64,000 bases of DNA from Turbatrix aceti (lineage: Eukaryota > Nematoda > Chromadorea > Rhabditida > Panagrolaimidae), in assembly GCA_963969345.1 (NCBI GenBank), contig OZ017770.1, positions 9,790,180 through 9,854,179 of the forward strand, written 5' to 3'. The position numbers were made by a program, and so were the translations under genes. Below the pieces are notes generated by a model. It was not told where the DNA came from. It ran no database searches and saw nothing but the letters and a program-made list of their open reading frames with translations. Positions within the stretch are counted from its first letter, which is position 1. Every line of letters begins with the position of its first letter. Below are positions 1-12,692 of the stretch, piece after piece.

Positions 1-3000
1 ACAATGGGCCCTGGTCGTCGTCGTGCTGGTTGTAGTAATGGCTACCTGTATCCATGATTCGGGAATATGCAGACTCGGGAGGAGACATGTGATTTGCAGC
101 TACGCCGTAGGGCATAACGGGTTGGAATACCCGATTTGGGAGAATTTCGAAAGATCGGGCATCCAGAAATACCTGACTTTGAGGATAGGTGGAATAATTG
201 TCGTTAAAAGGCTGCTGGCTTTGATTGTATAAAACCGCAGAGCCATCTCCTTTCTCGTTTTCATGCTTGCAGTGATTGAAAAAGCAGAAAATGACCAGTG
301 ACCCGACAACCAGCATCAAAAATCCCGCAAAAACGATTGAAATTTGGAGTTTGTTTCGTTCGAAAAAGCCAGCGCTATTGCGAATGCGTTCCAGCTCATC
401 GGCAGTCAATTTGAGGTGTCGTTGGAGTGTTGCATTGTTGATGACAATGGGATCGCTGACATGATACTCCCCGACGCCAGCGCTGTTTTCGGCAGCCAAC
501 TTTATGCGATAAGTTGCATCCTTGACGAGGTTGAAAAGCGTAATGCTGCTTGCCCGTTCGTTTGTCGTGATATTTCTCACAGAATGGTCAGGAAGATTCG
601 AACTTACGGTGACTCGAAATCCCTTGAGCACTCCGTTGATGGCTTCCTGAGGCGGGGGCTTCCACATGACGTGAAGCGTATTGATTGCTGTCATTCGAAC
701 TCGAACATTTGTAGGAGGCAGAGATGGTGGAGCTTCCATGGTCGTTGCGCCAAAGGAATTCGAGAGTTTTCCAGGCATGTTTTGATGGTAAGGCACAAGG
801 AAGAACTCGTAGTAGGTGAAAGGCTTGAGATCGTTGACCACAATACTCGTCTGTTGGCTGTTTGTGATGTTGATCCAGTTGCGTCTCTCGGCATCCAGTG
901 GCGGACCGCGCCATTTGACATAAAATCCGTCGAGCAGAGGTTCATAGTGTTCTGTTTCCCATTTCAGTTCAATTGCCGTCTGGTTCAGCGACTGAACAGA
1001 AGTCAGCTTGACGAGTTGGATATTGGCGAGATGATTCCAGACTTCATCAGAATTTTTTGTAGCATGCTCTGTTATTTCTTGTTTCATGACAATTGACTCG
1101 GTTGTCTCAGAGGGTGGACCGATGCCTTGCTTATTTTCTGCACGAACGACAAAAACATAGGTGTATCCTGGATGCAAATTCCGAACTCTGAATCTCGTTG
1201 TTGCAATTGGTTCGAGCACGTTAAACCAGGTGTTTCCAAGCTCCGGTGACCAGTATTGCAGCAAATAGCCAACAATGGTCGACGATCCTATTTTTTCCGG
1301 CGTCGTCCATTCAAGTTCGACAGAATCAGACGTCAGATTAATAACCGTAGGCTTGCCAGGGTGAGACGGAAACTTGGACACGTCATCCATGCGATGAAAG
1401 GTGGCCGAAGGATTAGTATGATTTTCCACCGCGAGTGAGGCTGTCCACGTAGCCTGACCGTCGGCGTTGGTTGCCCGACATGTGTATAGCCCGCTGTCTT
1501 CGAGTCTAAAATTGTGTACAATTGGTAAGTTTGATACAAATAAAATTGATACCAAAAACATGGCATGATTTGTTGTCCTATAATCTCAACAGCTAGGTCA
1601 CGATTAAAGAGAGGGAGAAGAAGAAAGCCATTGAGCAAACACAATAGCCACTTCGTGGCCATAAAAGAAGGGAAAAGGATGTAAACGTTGTTGTCCTGTC
1701 CTGTCAGGGGGGCCAGTCGGTCAAAAGTAACACTTACTTGAGATTTGAAATTCTGAGAGCTCCTGTCGACAGCAACACGTAACGACCATCCGAATCCTTT
1801 GTGTTAAACTGGATTTCTCTGCTATTGTGAAACCAACTGATTTCCGGAGTAATTCGGCCGTTAGCGCGACAAGGAAAAACAGCCATGTCATTGTACATAA
1901 GTGTTTGATTTTGAGAGCCATGTTCAATAACCGGTGGTGGAAATACGTTGCCACTTGCTGGAAAAAAAGGTGTTAATTAACCAAAATAATAAAAAAATAT
2001 TTATTTAATTGGATCCCAATAAAAAAAAATTCTTACTTCCGTTAAAGCAGTTTTCAGGATTGCTAAGACAAGGCAGGGATAAAGCAGATGTGAGATTGAG
2101 AAAAATGTTTAACACCATAATTAGGCATAAGTGGCAGGATGAAAAAGTGCCTTGTCTACGTCATCGATTGAACAACGACCATCAGGTGTGCTGGGATGAC
2201 TTGTTTTTTTTTTCTACACTCTGCAGGAAAAAAAATGATGATAATTAACAGAGATAAGGCATGAGCTCGTAAATGAATCACGACATATGGTAGCGTCAAA
2301 AAAATTTTGGTGATACCAACAAGTGGTACACAGTCAAGAAAAGACTGTAGCAACAAGCACAGGTGAGGGTGGTTATGTCCAAAAAAGCAAAGGTAGGAAA
2401 ATACGAAGTACAACAGATAAACGCCGATGACGACCCCCTCCCACACGTTGACATAAGGAATTTTATCGTTGTAGCTGTCAAGACAACAACGAGATGGGCC
2501 AAAGTGGCATAGGCATAGGCATAGGACTTTGTATGCACAGATCGGCTCGGCAAGACAAGCAAAAAGGAAGAGCGAGAGCTAGCAAGTGGTAAAGCAGGCC
2601 AGGAAGAGTAGGGAGGGGAGAGGATGAAAATATTCGGTGAGGTGAACAAAGGCGCGATCATTTACAACGTATGTATGAAATGATTGAAGACACGATGACA
2701 CAAACTGAAACAACATCAAGCCGAGGGGAAAACAAAAGCTTGTTTGGCATTTATTTTATCAGTCAACTTTGCCACCAAGGATAATTTTTTTTTCCGCCTG
2801 TCAAGCGACAAGAAAAAAATTCTAATTAACAAAAAAAAAACACCCTCACACCAAAAAGATGTTACACCCAAATAAGCAAGTAAGCAAGTACATGTGTGAA
2901 ATCTTGTCCTTTCATCTCATCCTGCAACAGAAATTTAGGATAAGCACCGGGGAAAAAGGAGAAAAATGTTGAGGGATGAGATGAAAAGTGGTCAGTCAGT

Positions 3001-6000
3001 CCTTCTTCTGCCAGCCTACCAAAAAGCATTGCCTCCATTCAACACTAATCATTACTTTGTCCAGATTGTTGAAAAGAAAGGAAAAAAAATAGTCAAGATA
3101 AAAAACAAATAACGATTTATGGTCGTCCTTTTTTATAGTGTTTTACTTTTCGGCAAGCCTGTCAGACGCATATGGCACCGTCGTCCGGGTGTTCTAGATG
3201 CATAATATGCTACAATAAAGAAGATAGGACACCGAGCCAGATGGCAGATAAATAGGGGCAAAAAACTACACCTTAAGGCTAATGATACAAGTGTGAATCA
3301 TCAAAATTGATGGTATAGTAACCATACCAATAAACACAACATCAAATTGTGGAGCTGCAGGGTGGGTGGTCAATATTCTACCAGTATAGGTGGCGCGCTC
3401 AATTGAACTTTATTGATGCCAGACTACAAAGCAAGGTCACTCCGAGTCCGAGGCGAGCAGCAGTTATAGGAGAGGGGAGTAGTGTACAGGTGGGTAACAA
3501 TTAACATGACAGAGGGTCTACGAGTGATTAGCAGGTACATAATCCTTCAGAATTTCACATACATAGTCAAGTCAAGTCATGCACATGCGCATGAATAATT
3601 ATGCTGCCGTCTGTGTGCGTTTCTGCGCTTCTTTGATTAGAAGAAAGGTGAAAACGATGGAACGATGAAATGATTGTTCAAAGAGATCAAGAGTTAATCC
3701 CTGTTCGGCACTACACACTGGCACCTGCTTGAAAGGTGGTCCCGGTCGCGCGCTACAACCGCGGTCGCGGTTGTGGCGCAAAGGTGGTCGTATACGACCT
3801 CGCCAGTCATGGCACTGAACACTTGCGCGCCGCAAATGTTGCAAGTGATGTAACAAAGTCAAAAACAAGCCGTCCGATGTATTACGAGGCCAGGTAATAA
3901 AAGTACGACTCCCGAGAGAGTTTTCGCACGCCTTTACGGTCATTGATGCCGAAAAGAATTTTTTTGGCAGTGAGAAAAAAAAGTTAAGTTACACAACTTT
4001 ATCGAAAGTCGTAAGTCCATGACACCAAGACAACAAAAGTAAAATGAAACAATTTTCGCCGCATTGCCCGGGGTGGGGTATCAAATATTGGGCAAATGGG
4101 CCGAGTAAACATCCCCCTGTGAGTAACGAAATGTCGTGTAAACTAGCCATAAGACGTAAATTATATGAGCTCAATTCAATGATGATGTAAAAATGAATTA
4201 GGGGTGAAAAAAAAATTTTAGATCGTAAAAGCAAGCGCATGCCAGGTGCAAATAGGATTCTGTTTAATTGACGTTACACGGCGGGCTGCTTGCTCATAAG
4301 CATGTTGTCATTGTACATATTTGGATAGAAACCTCTGCTGCGCGTAATACCCTGTCAAGTATGTACATCAATTGACTCACAAAAAAAAACATGACATTTG
4401 TCATGGGAAAAAAATGAAAATAAAATATACATACACTTTTTTATGTTTTAGCGGAAATCAAATGACAAAAAAAGGACCTACGACACGGAGGACGAGGTAA
4501 GAAGAGATGAAGCGGGTACTAAACATATGTAGCAGACACAAACAGACGACAAGCCCAGTAAACGCACACACAAACACGCGAAAAAAATCGTAAAACAACC
4601 ACAAGATCAATTTACAAAAGAGCAATAGCAACAGATTGGTCACATACCCAAGGTAGTAATTTTTATTCCGTTTACATTTGGGAAACAATAATAATAGTAG
4701 TAGAGGACACAAATAAAGCTGTCATACTACGCATCGCTGGCCACCAGATGGCCAAACAGAACAGAGAAAATGAGCCGCTCAATGCAAAATAGAAAAAGAA
4801 AAAAAAGAAAAGAAGCACAAGCACGATCACCGATTATCGTGCAGCTTTACGGCAATCAATCAAAATCCTGCCGTACAAAAGTCTATTTAATTTACATACA
4901 TTAATTGAATTGGGACTAAATATCAAAGATTCTGCCGTCTGGCCAAAAAATCTACATACTAAATTTTGGGCAAAAAACTGCTTTAACGGAAAAAAACCCC
5001 GATGAATTAATTGTTTGAAAAAAGAAAACTAACCTTTCTCATTGACCATGAGAACAGCTTTGCTGAAGACAGAAGTGACAGAATTCAGAGCAGCGCAGTT
5101 GTAGACGCCGGAATCTGATGGCTGGGCTACCTGGATGATCAGGTGACCGTCGATGGTGACAAAGATACGGTCATTGTCGTCTTTGAAGCCGGCGTATCGC
5201 GTGAAAATCTGAAAATTTGAATTCAATTAAAAAAAAAATTTAAATTGAAATTTTTTTTTATGAGAAATTTTAAATTTTTTAATAAAAAATTTTTAATTCA
5301 ATTTTTTTTATTTCAAAATTAAAAAAATTTTAAATTAAAAAAATTAAAATTTTTTTAAATTTTTAATTGAACAAATTTTTTTTTTTAACTTACGGGGTCA
5401 TTTTGTTTGGTCCAGACAATGCCGGGCTTCGGATCGCCGCTGGCCTCGCACTCAAACTCAGCTCGATCACCCGCACTGACTGTCAGATTCTGAGGGGTCT
5501 TGGAGAGCTCGGGTGACATGAGGACAGTCAGACGGGCTGAGATGTCCACGTTACCAGCGGGACTTTTGCCCTGGCAGATGTACACACCAGCGTCGGATGG
5601 ACGGACTCTGAAAAAAAATTATTTCCAGTGAAAATTTTTTTTTGGGTAGAAACCAACTTTTTAATGCTTAAAGTCTGACTTGCGTAACGGGGATCCTCAT
5701 CCCTGGGCTTAAGCTCGGCTCGACCAATCGGCATCTGACCCTGTTGTTTTTTCCAGGAAATTCGAGGCAATGGTTCGCCCGAAGCTTCGCAGAAGAAATC
5801 CACAGATCCACCTTCCTGGACGGTCTGATTTTCGGGGAATTTCTAAAAAATTACAAATTGTATCACTGAAGCAACAAAAAACAAAAAAAGCATACCGTAA
5901 AATAAGGTTTCTCCTGAACGATCAAATTTGCAGGATTTGACGAAATTGATCCAACCATATTGGTCGCCACGCATTTGTAAACGCCAGCATCCGACCGCTG

Positions 6001-7183
6001 GACATTTTCGATGACGAGATCACCTGCCGGATGGATTGACAGGCGTCCATCTTCCTGGATACGAAGCGTGTTTTCTCCCCTCTGCCATGAGACAACGGGT
6101 TCCGGGAGGCCACGGGGTGGAATACAGTGAAGAGTAACCTGAGATCCGATGACTGCCTGGACGGATTGGGGATTGGTTCGGAATTCTTTTTTCAACGTCG
6201 CTATTCTTACGATAGCGGTATTCGAAATAGCGTATCCAAACGAATTGCTAGCATTGCAATAGTACTGACCGACTTCCGTTTCCTTGTTTAGGGATTCTGT
6301 AAAAAGCATTTTTCATTCGATGTATTTATATATTTATTTAGGTATTTAATTTCCGGAGGTTAAAAAGCATTTATGCACTGCCATTTATTTAACCGTATCA
6401 TTTTTCGTAAAACCTCCCCAACACTCTGTTTCGATATGCAAATTACTTAGGCGGGAGACAGGCCAGTCAACGAGCCTGTCATGCTACTAGTTAGATATTT
6501 TACAACGCGCTCGGTCAACCATGACAAATAAGCTTAATTACGAATATTGAGCTGTGGTATGTATAAATTTTCCCTCGAGTCTGCAGCTTTCGTCAGAGTC
6601 ATCAAAAAGTATGCAGTAGACTTAAAAAATTTACTTTGGAAAGCGGAAAAAAAACAAACCTCCAGCAGCGTGCACCAAAAACAAGCTTCCATCTTTTAAT
6701 ACCAGACTATTTTTGTCATTGGCGAGTATGGAATTGTTCTTGTACCACGTATAGACGACATTTGGCCCTGAGGCCCGGCATTTCATCGTTACCGGATCAT
6801 CTTTTAGGACTATGGAATCCAGAGGATGCTCAACGATTATCGGCTTCTGGTGATCGTCATCTGGAAAAAAAAAACAGATAAAAAAATTAATCATAGCAAC
6901 TTTTCCTTTGATTGACACAAACACCGGCAGGCACAAACATATGTGTGCCACAATCCATCAGAATGTGGCCAATATGATATTAAAAGTTCATTTTTTATAT
7001 GATTTACATTTTCAAGATGCAGCCAAAAAACAAATGTTACTATAAATATTTTTTTCCTTTTTTAAAATATTACGGTACTAAAAATAGATATATTTTTAAT
7101 ACATTTATGTACGATAACTTACTTTCAGCAAAGACAAAAGCTGTCAAGTAAACGACCAATAAAATAGTTGGCAAATTCCTCAT
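1..7183 (-). CDS. robo: Roundabout (Robo) axon-guidance receptor, C-terminus cut by window edge
   Basis: Single-pass receptor for Slit, acting in axon guidance at the growth-cone membrane. Exons in transcript order: 7183-7123, 6860-6660, 6296-5896, 5842-5658, 5607-5394, 5208-5034, 1957-1738, 1505-1 (open at the edge); all joins keep frame and give about 987 residues. A signal peptide (residues 1-19, starts MRNLPTILLVV) is followed by five Ig domains (about 21-100, 101-200, 203-297, 298-390, 392-490), each with the Cys...W...DxGxYxC pattern, then three fibronectin III domains (about 526-620, 634-740, 742-844) and one membrane helix (about 873-895). The 5 Ig + 3 FN3 order is diagnostic of Robo. 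About 90 cytoplasmic residues are present; the CC motifs would lie off the window. Which Robo paralog this is cannot be told. Introns vary from 45 bp to 3.1 kb. Confidence 0.93.
1958..5033 (-). other. Large Robo intron between the Ig4 and Ig5 exons
   Basis: A 3,076-bp intron with donor GTTAGT and acceptor TTCCAG on the minus strand; the flanking exons join in phase 1. I see no convincing exon inside it. Short open frames occur but lack splice signals and protein-like composition. It holds A/T homopolymer runs and a short AAGCAAGT/AAGTAAGC direct repeat near 2874-2892. Large early introns in guidance receptors often carry enhancers, but nothing here shows one directly. Confidence 0.7.
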
Positions 7184-9849
7184 CGCAAAAAGGTTTAGGG
7201 ATAGATTTTGGAAAGCGCGGCTATTGTTAGCGGCCACGTTGAACAACGGCCGCAGACAATGGATATACGCTGGGTCGCTCCAGGATGGCAGAAAATACTG
7301 CAAAGATAATAGTACCTGAAAAGGAATAGATTACATCTAACACACAATAAAGAATGGCAATTTCAAAGTCACTGGACAGTAACGAAGCAAAATTTGAACG
7401 ATACGACGCGACAATGAGTTGAACACAAAAAAAAACAGAGAAAAGAAAGAAATTCCTTCGTGCGCGTTTTTTTTTGTCGCATGTGCTCGCTTCGCGGTTT
7501 CATCGATTCCGTAAATGGCAAAAAATGTTCATTGAACGCGAAAAAAAAGGGGAAGAAACAAACCATTATGCAAACGATCAAGACAAAAAAAATCTGACAG
7601 AATAGAACCTCAAAGGTTGACCTGTTTGAGAGCAGTCGCCATTTATGGACGGACGAATCCCCCACATTAGTCAATTCAAAAAAAAAGGTGAATGGGAAAG
7701 ACAAAAAAAACGGAGCTCGTTTACATAAGAAGGAAAAAATTCAGCGGTATACGGCAGTTGACAAAACGGAAAGAGCATTTTAAAAGCATTTTGACCGAGG
7801 GCTAATGCTTTAAAAATACATAAATGATATATACATGCATAGGCAGGGCACAAAAATATGTATATATGTATAATAATACTCGGTCAAAAGTGTAAATCAT
7901 AATTCCTTCCCTTCAGGAATACTTCAAAAAAATATTAGAGCAAAACGGGAGAAGACAGGTCGAAGCCGGGTAATTATAACCTATATAACAATCACGGAGG
8001 GGGGTAGTGCCAGAAGATGAAAGGAAGAGCCGCCCTACTGCAGTAGTAGTTTCAGACAGAATTGTCAATGACGCTCGACTCGGTCTCTTCTCCTCTGTCC
8101 ACAATTTTATTGGACTTGGTGTGAGTTAAATAATTTAAAGTGACCAAAAAGCCATTTTTATTGCGTTAGAAATTGTCGTTCAACAATTTCTGTGAGTGAG
8201 CTTGTTAGCAAAAAAAAGAAAAGTTAAAAGTCAAGAATGTAAAAATCGAGCCGAACCAAACACGCTCGAGTGCTTGGTTGTGTAATCAATAGAAAAATAA
8301 AATGGAAGCAGGTAACATTTTATTTCTGCTTATGTATGTATACGAGAATGAATGAATTGTGATCGTAAAGATCAAAGGAGGAAGGACGAAGGAAGGAGGA
8401 GTGCAAAAAAAAAGAAGTGGTGTATCCGGAACAACTTGAAAAAAAATATAATAAATACATAACACAAAGAAGAAAAGCAAATTTATGATTATTATTTGTG
8501 AAGCTACAGAGGAAAGAGGAAGAAGAAGGAGATGAGAGTTGGTTTGCAGGATGAACGCCAGCGTTCATTTTTGCGTCGTCCATTGGCGGTGGGGCACTGC
8601 GCACTTACCACCCAACACGGTCACTCCGCTCTCTCTTCTACGCCGGTCGATAGCTACGCAGGAAACAAACAGCATTACGGCAACAACAGCCCCCCCCTTT
8701 TTGCCTTTGCCACCGCGCAATGGATGATGGTGTACAAACCAGTAGAGGAAAGGGAGGGGAGGCATACTACGAAGAACCCCCCCCCACCCTCCTGCGCTGG
8801 TTATGGAAAGGCGCAGGCTGCGCAAGAGCTACGGGAACCGACCAGTCGATATATATAGTGTTCGGTCACTGATTTTGTGGACAGCTACACTTTTGCGCAG
8901 GGGCAGCAGTAGCAGCAGCGGGGTAATGGGGAATTAAACAGTAGTGAAAAGTAGTAGTCAGCCGCGAATGCTGCTTTTGTCCATCTTTGACTCAATGTTC
9001 GGGGATGGCCGCTACCGGATAATTCATTTGTCTATTGTCAAATTGAGTTTTTGAAGGGTAACAGTTCGTTTGTACGTACATACGTACTGTCTAAATTTTT
9101 GAATGCATGCTAAACAAAAGTTGTAGGGTTTGGTCAGAAAAAAAGGGGAAATGCCTATTTTTGGGTAATGTCTTTTAAGAAAAAAATCTCTTAATCGCGT
9201 CAAGGCTGATGGATGCATTTCAAAATTTTTTTCTCAATGCTATAATACTTGTCAAAATTAATAGCGTTAAAAAAATTGGATTGGAAAAATGGCAATATGG
9301 TTGGTTGATGAAATAAAAATATTATATGTATTTAAAAAGAAAAATATCGCATGCAAATGGCAGTTTGCAATTGGAATGGAAATTGCACGGATGCACTTTA
9401 GAAGCTTTGATAGGAGGAACGAGAAACATAAGCAGTTATAGGACCGCGGGAAAGCAGGCTGCAGACGGGAAGAGGAGGAACAGGCATGACACATGGCGCT
9501 CGGTTGGGTGTTGTACCGAGCGCAAGGCTGGGTACGGGGGCTTGTTAGCTGGTCATTACCATCCTCCATCGCCTATATGAAGTCATTGACTCAAATTGTG
9601 CTGACAGAAGGCAGCCGGCCTTGCCAACGATGCATTGAAGTGAAAAAAAAGGACAAGAGGTATATACCCAATATTTTAGTTTTAGGAAGGGTTTGCGAAT
9701 AAAATTGAGTCCATCTGTCAACACGATTGTAAAATAACTGTACAACTATCAAATCTCGTTTTTTTCATCTTTTTAGACAACGATAATAATAATACAACAA
9801 TGAACCAGTCAATCGTTATTTTTCTTTTTTCTTTTTCAATACATATTTT
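7184..9849. other. Gene-free spacer between Robo start and DENND1 stop
   Basis: 2.7 kb between two minus-strand genes. A likely 5'-leader intron of Robo is suggested by minus-strand acceptor-like CTTTGCAG near 7300 and TTTTCAG near 7318, upstream of the Robo start codon. A C-rich run (about 8691-8699) and a GATATATATAG element (about 8849) are visible. I found no coding exon. Confidence 0.5.
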
Positions 9850-12177
9850 TCAATCAAATTTCTCCCAACTTTCGCGGTTTAAAGCAACGACGTTGTTCAA
9901 CCCCGAAGTCGACGGGGATTGTTGGGAAACAAAGGGATTCGTCGGCGTCCACGAAGGCAGGGGAGAAAAACCGGGCTGCATGGCCAAAAAAACTTCTTGA
10001 TCAATGGGGTTGGTGGGAAATGGACTCGTCGTAATGCTGGGACCCAAAAGCATCAAATTGTCGTCCTAAAAAATTACAAACATTTGTACTAAAAATTTTT
10101 AAAACAAAAAAACGTACATCATCAGCAAGTTGAGGGATGGGAGACGGCTTAGTCTCAGTCGAAGCAGCAGAACTATTTCCCGGTGAAGCCTGTGCAGGTG
10201 GTGCAGGTGTGGAAATGGCCGACGCCGTCGAGCTCGAAGCGTGGAGAGCCGTAGCCTCAAGGATGGAAGGTTCACTTTTGCTTGGTGATAGCAAAGTGGG
10301 TGGCGCGAAGCTCAGAGGGGTCGTTGAGACGTGTTTCTTCCGTTTTGGGACGATAGAGGGTTTGGACTTAAGCTTGTCCTGTACAAATCCATTTACCGAT
10401 CCAAACACTGCGTTTGTGTTGTTTTTGAACTAAAAATTAACAAAAAAATATAAAATCAAATTTTCAAAAATGAGAAACCCACATCACTCATGGCGCCCTT
10501 AACCGTATTCTTGAGAGCCAAAGTCTTGTTTGCTTGGAGCGCTTCGTAGTAGTACTCTTCCACATTTCTCACAGACAGGTCAAATTCATCGTTCAGACCG
10601 ATGCCATTGTTTAGAGCCTCGACTTTCTCCCGGATAAAACATTCAAAGTACTGTACACCGTCTCGTCCGATAAAGTTCTTAATAAAAGTTTTGATTTCAC
10701 TCGGCTGAGCTTGAACAAATTTGTCTGCATCCCAGGTGATTTTTGACGAGATGAAAGATTCTAAAAAAAATATTTTTTTTCCAAAATTTTTTTTATTTTG
10801 TTTACCTGCTTTGCAAAGGCCAGAACGATAGCGACCGAAGATAATAATATTTGCCCTGAGAAAAGCTTTCACGAGTTGCTCGGAATCAAAATTGAAAGCT
10901 AAAAATATAAAAAAAATTGTAAAGAAAAAAGCCGACAGGAAAAAAACATTTTCTTACATTTCTGTCCGCAGATGATTTGTTTGGTAAGATATTTGCAAAT
11001 CACAGGGGGCAAGACATCATCGGGATGTGACACGACTTCGCCACAGTCGATATCGACAGTGACAATCTCGCCAAACTGCTCAAGATTTACGGAGTTAATG
11101 GCATCTCGTGTCACACCAATGAGAAATGGCATTGGAGCCCTAAACTGGTTTTAATAAAAAAATAAAATTAGGAATTGAATAAAAAAATTGGTACTTACAT
11201 GAGTTGATCCGTGAGACAGCTTGGAAGGATGGGAACAAAAATGCTTTGCCAATGAAAAGGATACAAAAGTCGCAGGGATGCGTGAGTGCACTTGGACAGA
11301 TCACCGGCATCATTTGCGATAAACAAAATGCGTCGCTCCTTGAGAAGACTTGAATAGAGTTGAACGAGACTGGTTGGGTTGAAATGCAGGAACTGGTAAA
11401 GCTTGTACACCTCACTGTCCGCGAAGGCAGCAAAGTAAGAATCGGCATCGCGGAGGGGAAGGGAAAAATCTGTATCAGGAATGGGAAATTCGATAACCCG
11501 TTCATTGATTGGTAGCGGAATGTTGTAGACGTATTCAAGGCATTTGTCGATATCGTATGACTATAAAAAATGAGGAAAGGAATTTCAGTGAATGATACAT
11601 CCGAGTCATGACACTCACCCGGTAATGAAGGCGCGTAAAAAAGCTCAGCATGCCACGGAAGAAAGAAATGTCGGGTGACGCACTGAAATTTGAAAGGGTG
11701 AGGGTGACTGGCTGAGTAATAAAAAAAATCCATTGAATAACCGCAACAAACCTCAAAAAGCACTCGCATTGATGTTCAAAATGTGAAAAGCGACAATGCC
11801 CGTAGGTGAACATGCCTTTGCTATCCGTCAGTGTAAAAGTAAAATACGTAAATTCCATGCGTTCAGTTCTGCAACACTCAGATTACCAAACAAACCCAAG
11901 AAAAAAATATAAACTCACGTAATGCCCGACGAATGAGGAAAACAAAACTTCTTGACGGATTCGAGACTCGCTCGATCGTCGATGTCGGGAGGATACTGCT
12001 TGACGACATCGCACTTCTGAGTCTTTGGATCCTGTCGAAGTGTGTAGTAAACGTCAAAGATGTGCGGCGCTTCGCGTCTGAAAATGAGCGTCAATTATCT
12101 ATCTATTATATAAAAAACCAGCGCAAATAAAATTTTTTTGCGCAACTCATCTCTTACCGAAAGCGTGCTGCAGACAT
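9850..12177 (-). CDS. DENND1: DENND1/connecdenn-type Rab35 guanine-nucleotide exchange factor
   Basis: DENN-domain exchange factor of the connecdenn family (C. elegans RME-4), which activates Rab35 on clathrin-coated vesicles and early endosomes. Ten exons: 12177-12158, 12077-11919, 11868-11752, 11682-11619, 11560-11199, 11139-10958, 10898-10806, 10760-10483, 10429-10118, 10065-9850; 600 residues. uDENN begins near residue 9 (the stretch VKKFCFPHSSG corresponds to the family's KFCFP block). The cDENN core contains LLKERRILFIAN, LLYPFHWQSIFVPILP and APMPFLIGV, which match human DENND1A/B. dDENN ends near 425. The tail (426-600) is Ser/Pro-rich and carries a TNPF motif near the end, a candidate EH-domain ligand. 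A minus-strand AG lies upstream of the start, but its pyrimidine tract is poor. Confidence 0.9.
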
Positions 12178-12692
12178 GGTCAACGAATGCCGGCGAACTA
12201 GTGGTTTCTGCCAAATCGATAAGCATAAAAATTGAACGTACGTAAACGCTTCGATAGACAGCAGACAATATATAATAACAAAGGATGGGGGGGGGGGCAG
12301 ATTTCTTTCTCTACAACCAACGGATTGTTTGTAGTCGTCTATAATCACGCAAAAGCTAATGCGAGCATTACTCTCACAGAGAACGCGAGCGCATCGCTAC
12401 ACGCATTTTTTTCAAACACCCACCCGACCCTGTTGATTGTGTTCACTATGTATTTTTTTCAAGTTTTTTTATTCCTCATTAACGATTTTAATTTTTATCG
12501 AAACACAAAATAATAATATTGCACAGGTTGAGACTTGTAAGTGTACTCCACACCGGAGAATATAAATATAATTAATTAAATAATTAATTAATGAATGAAT
12601 TTGCCTATCTGCTTCATTGCGATTGATCATATGGCGCGTATACGATGTGTGCAAACAAGAGAACAGCAAAAAATGATTTTTGTACGGGTGCA
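12178..12692. other. Short spacer between DENND1 start and HHAT stop
   Basis: 515 bp between two tandem minus-strand genes. It holds a run of nine G (about 12288-12296), T-rich stretches and an ATTAATTAA-rich patch near 12570-12595. I see no gene here. It should contain the DENND1 promoter and the HHAT 3' end. Confidence 0.5.

Noticed and set aside
2296..2661. Minus-strand open frame of 121 codons in the Robo intron
   Set aside because: Ser/Leu/Phe-rich translation of GGCATA and GAAGAG repeats; no homology recognised and no splice signals.
3599..3943. Minus-strand open frame of 114 codons in the Robo intron
   Set aside because: Composition is mixed His/Arg/Leu without domain or splice logic, and a G/C-rich patch explains the lack of stops.
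8691..8699. Poly-C and other C/G runs (also about 12288-12296, 18675-18700, 28880-28888) as possible quadruplex-type elements
   Set aside because: Single short runs without the four spaced G-tracts needed, and not positioned at recognisable promoters.
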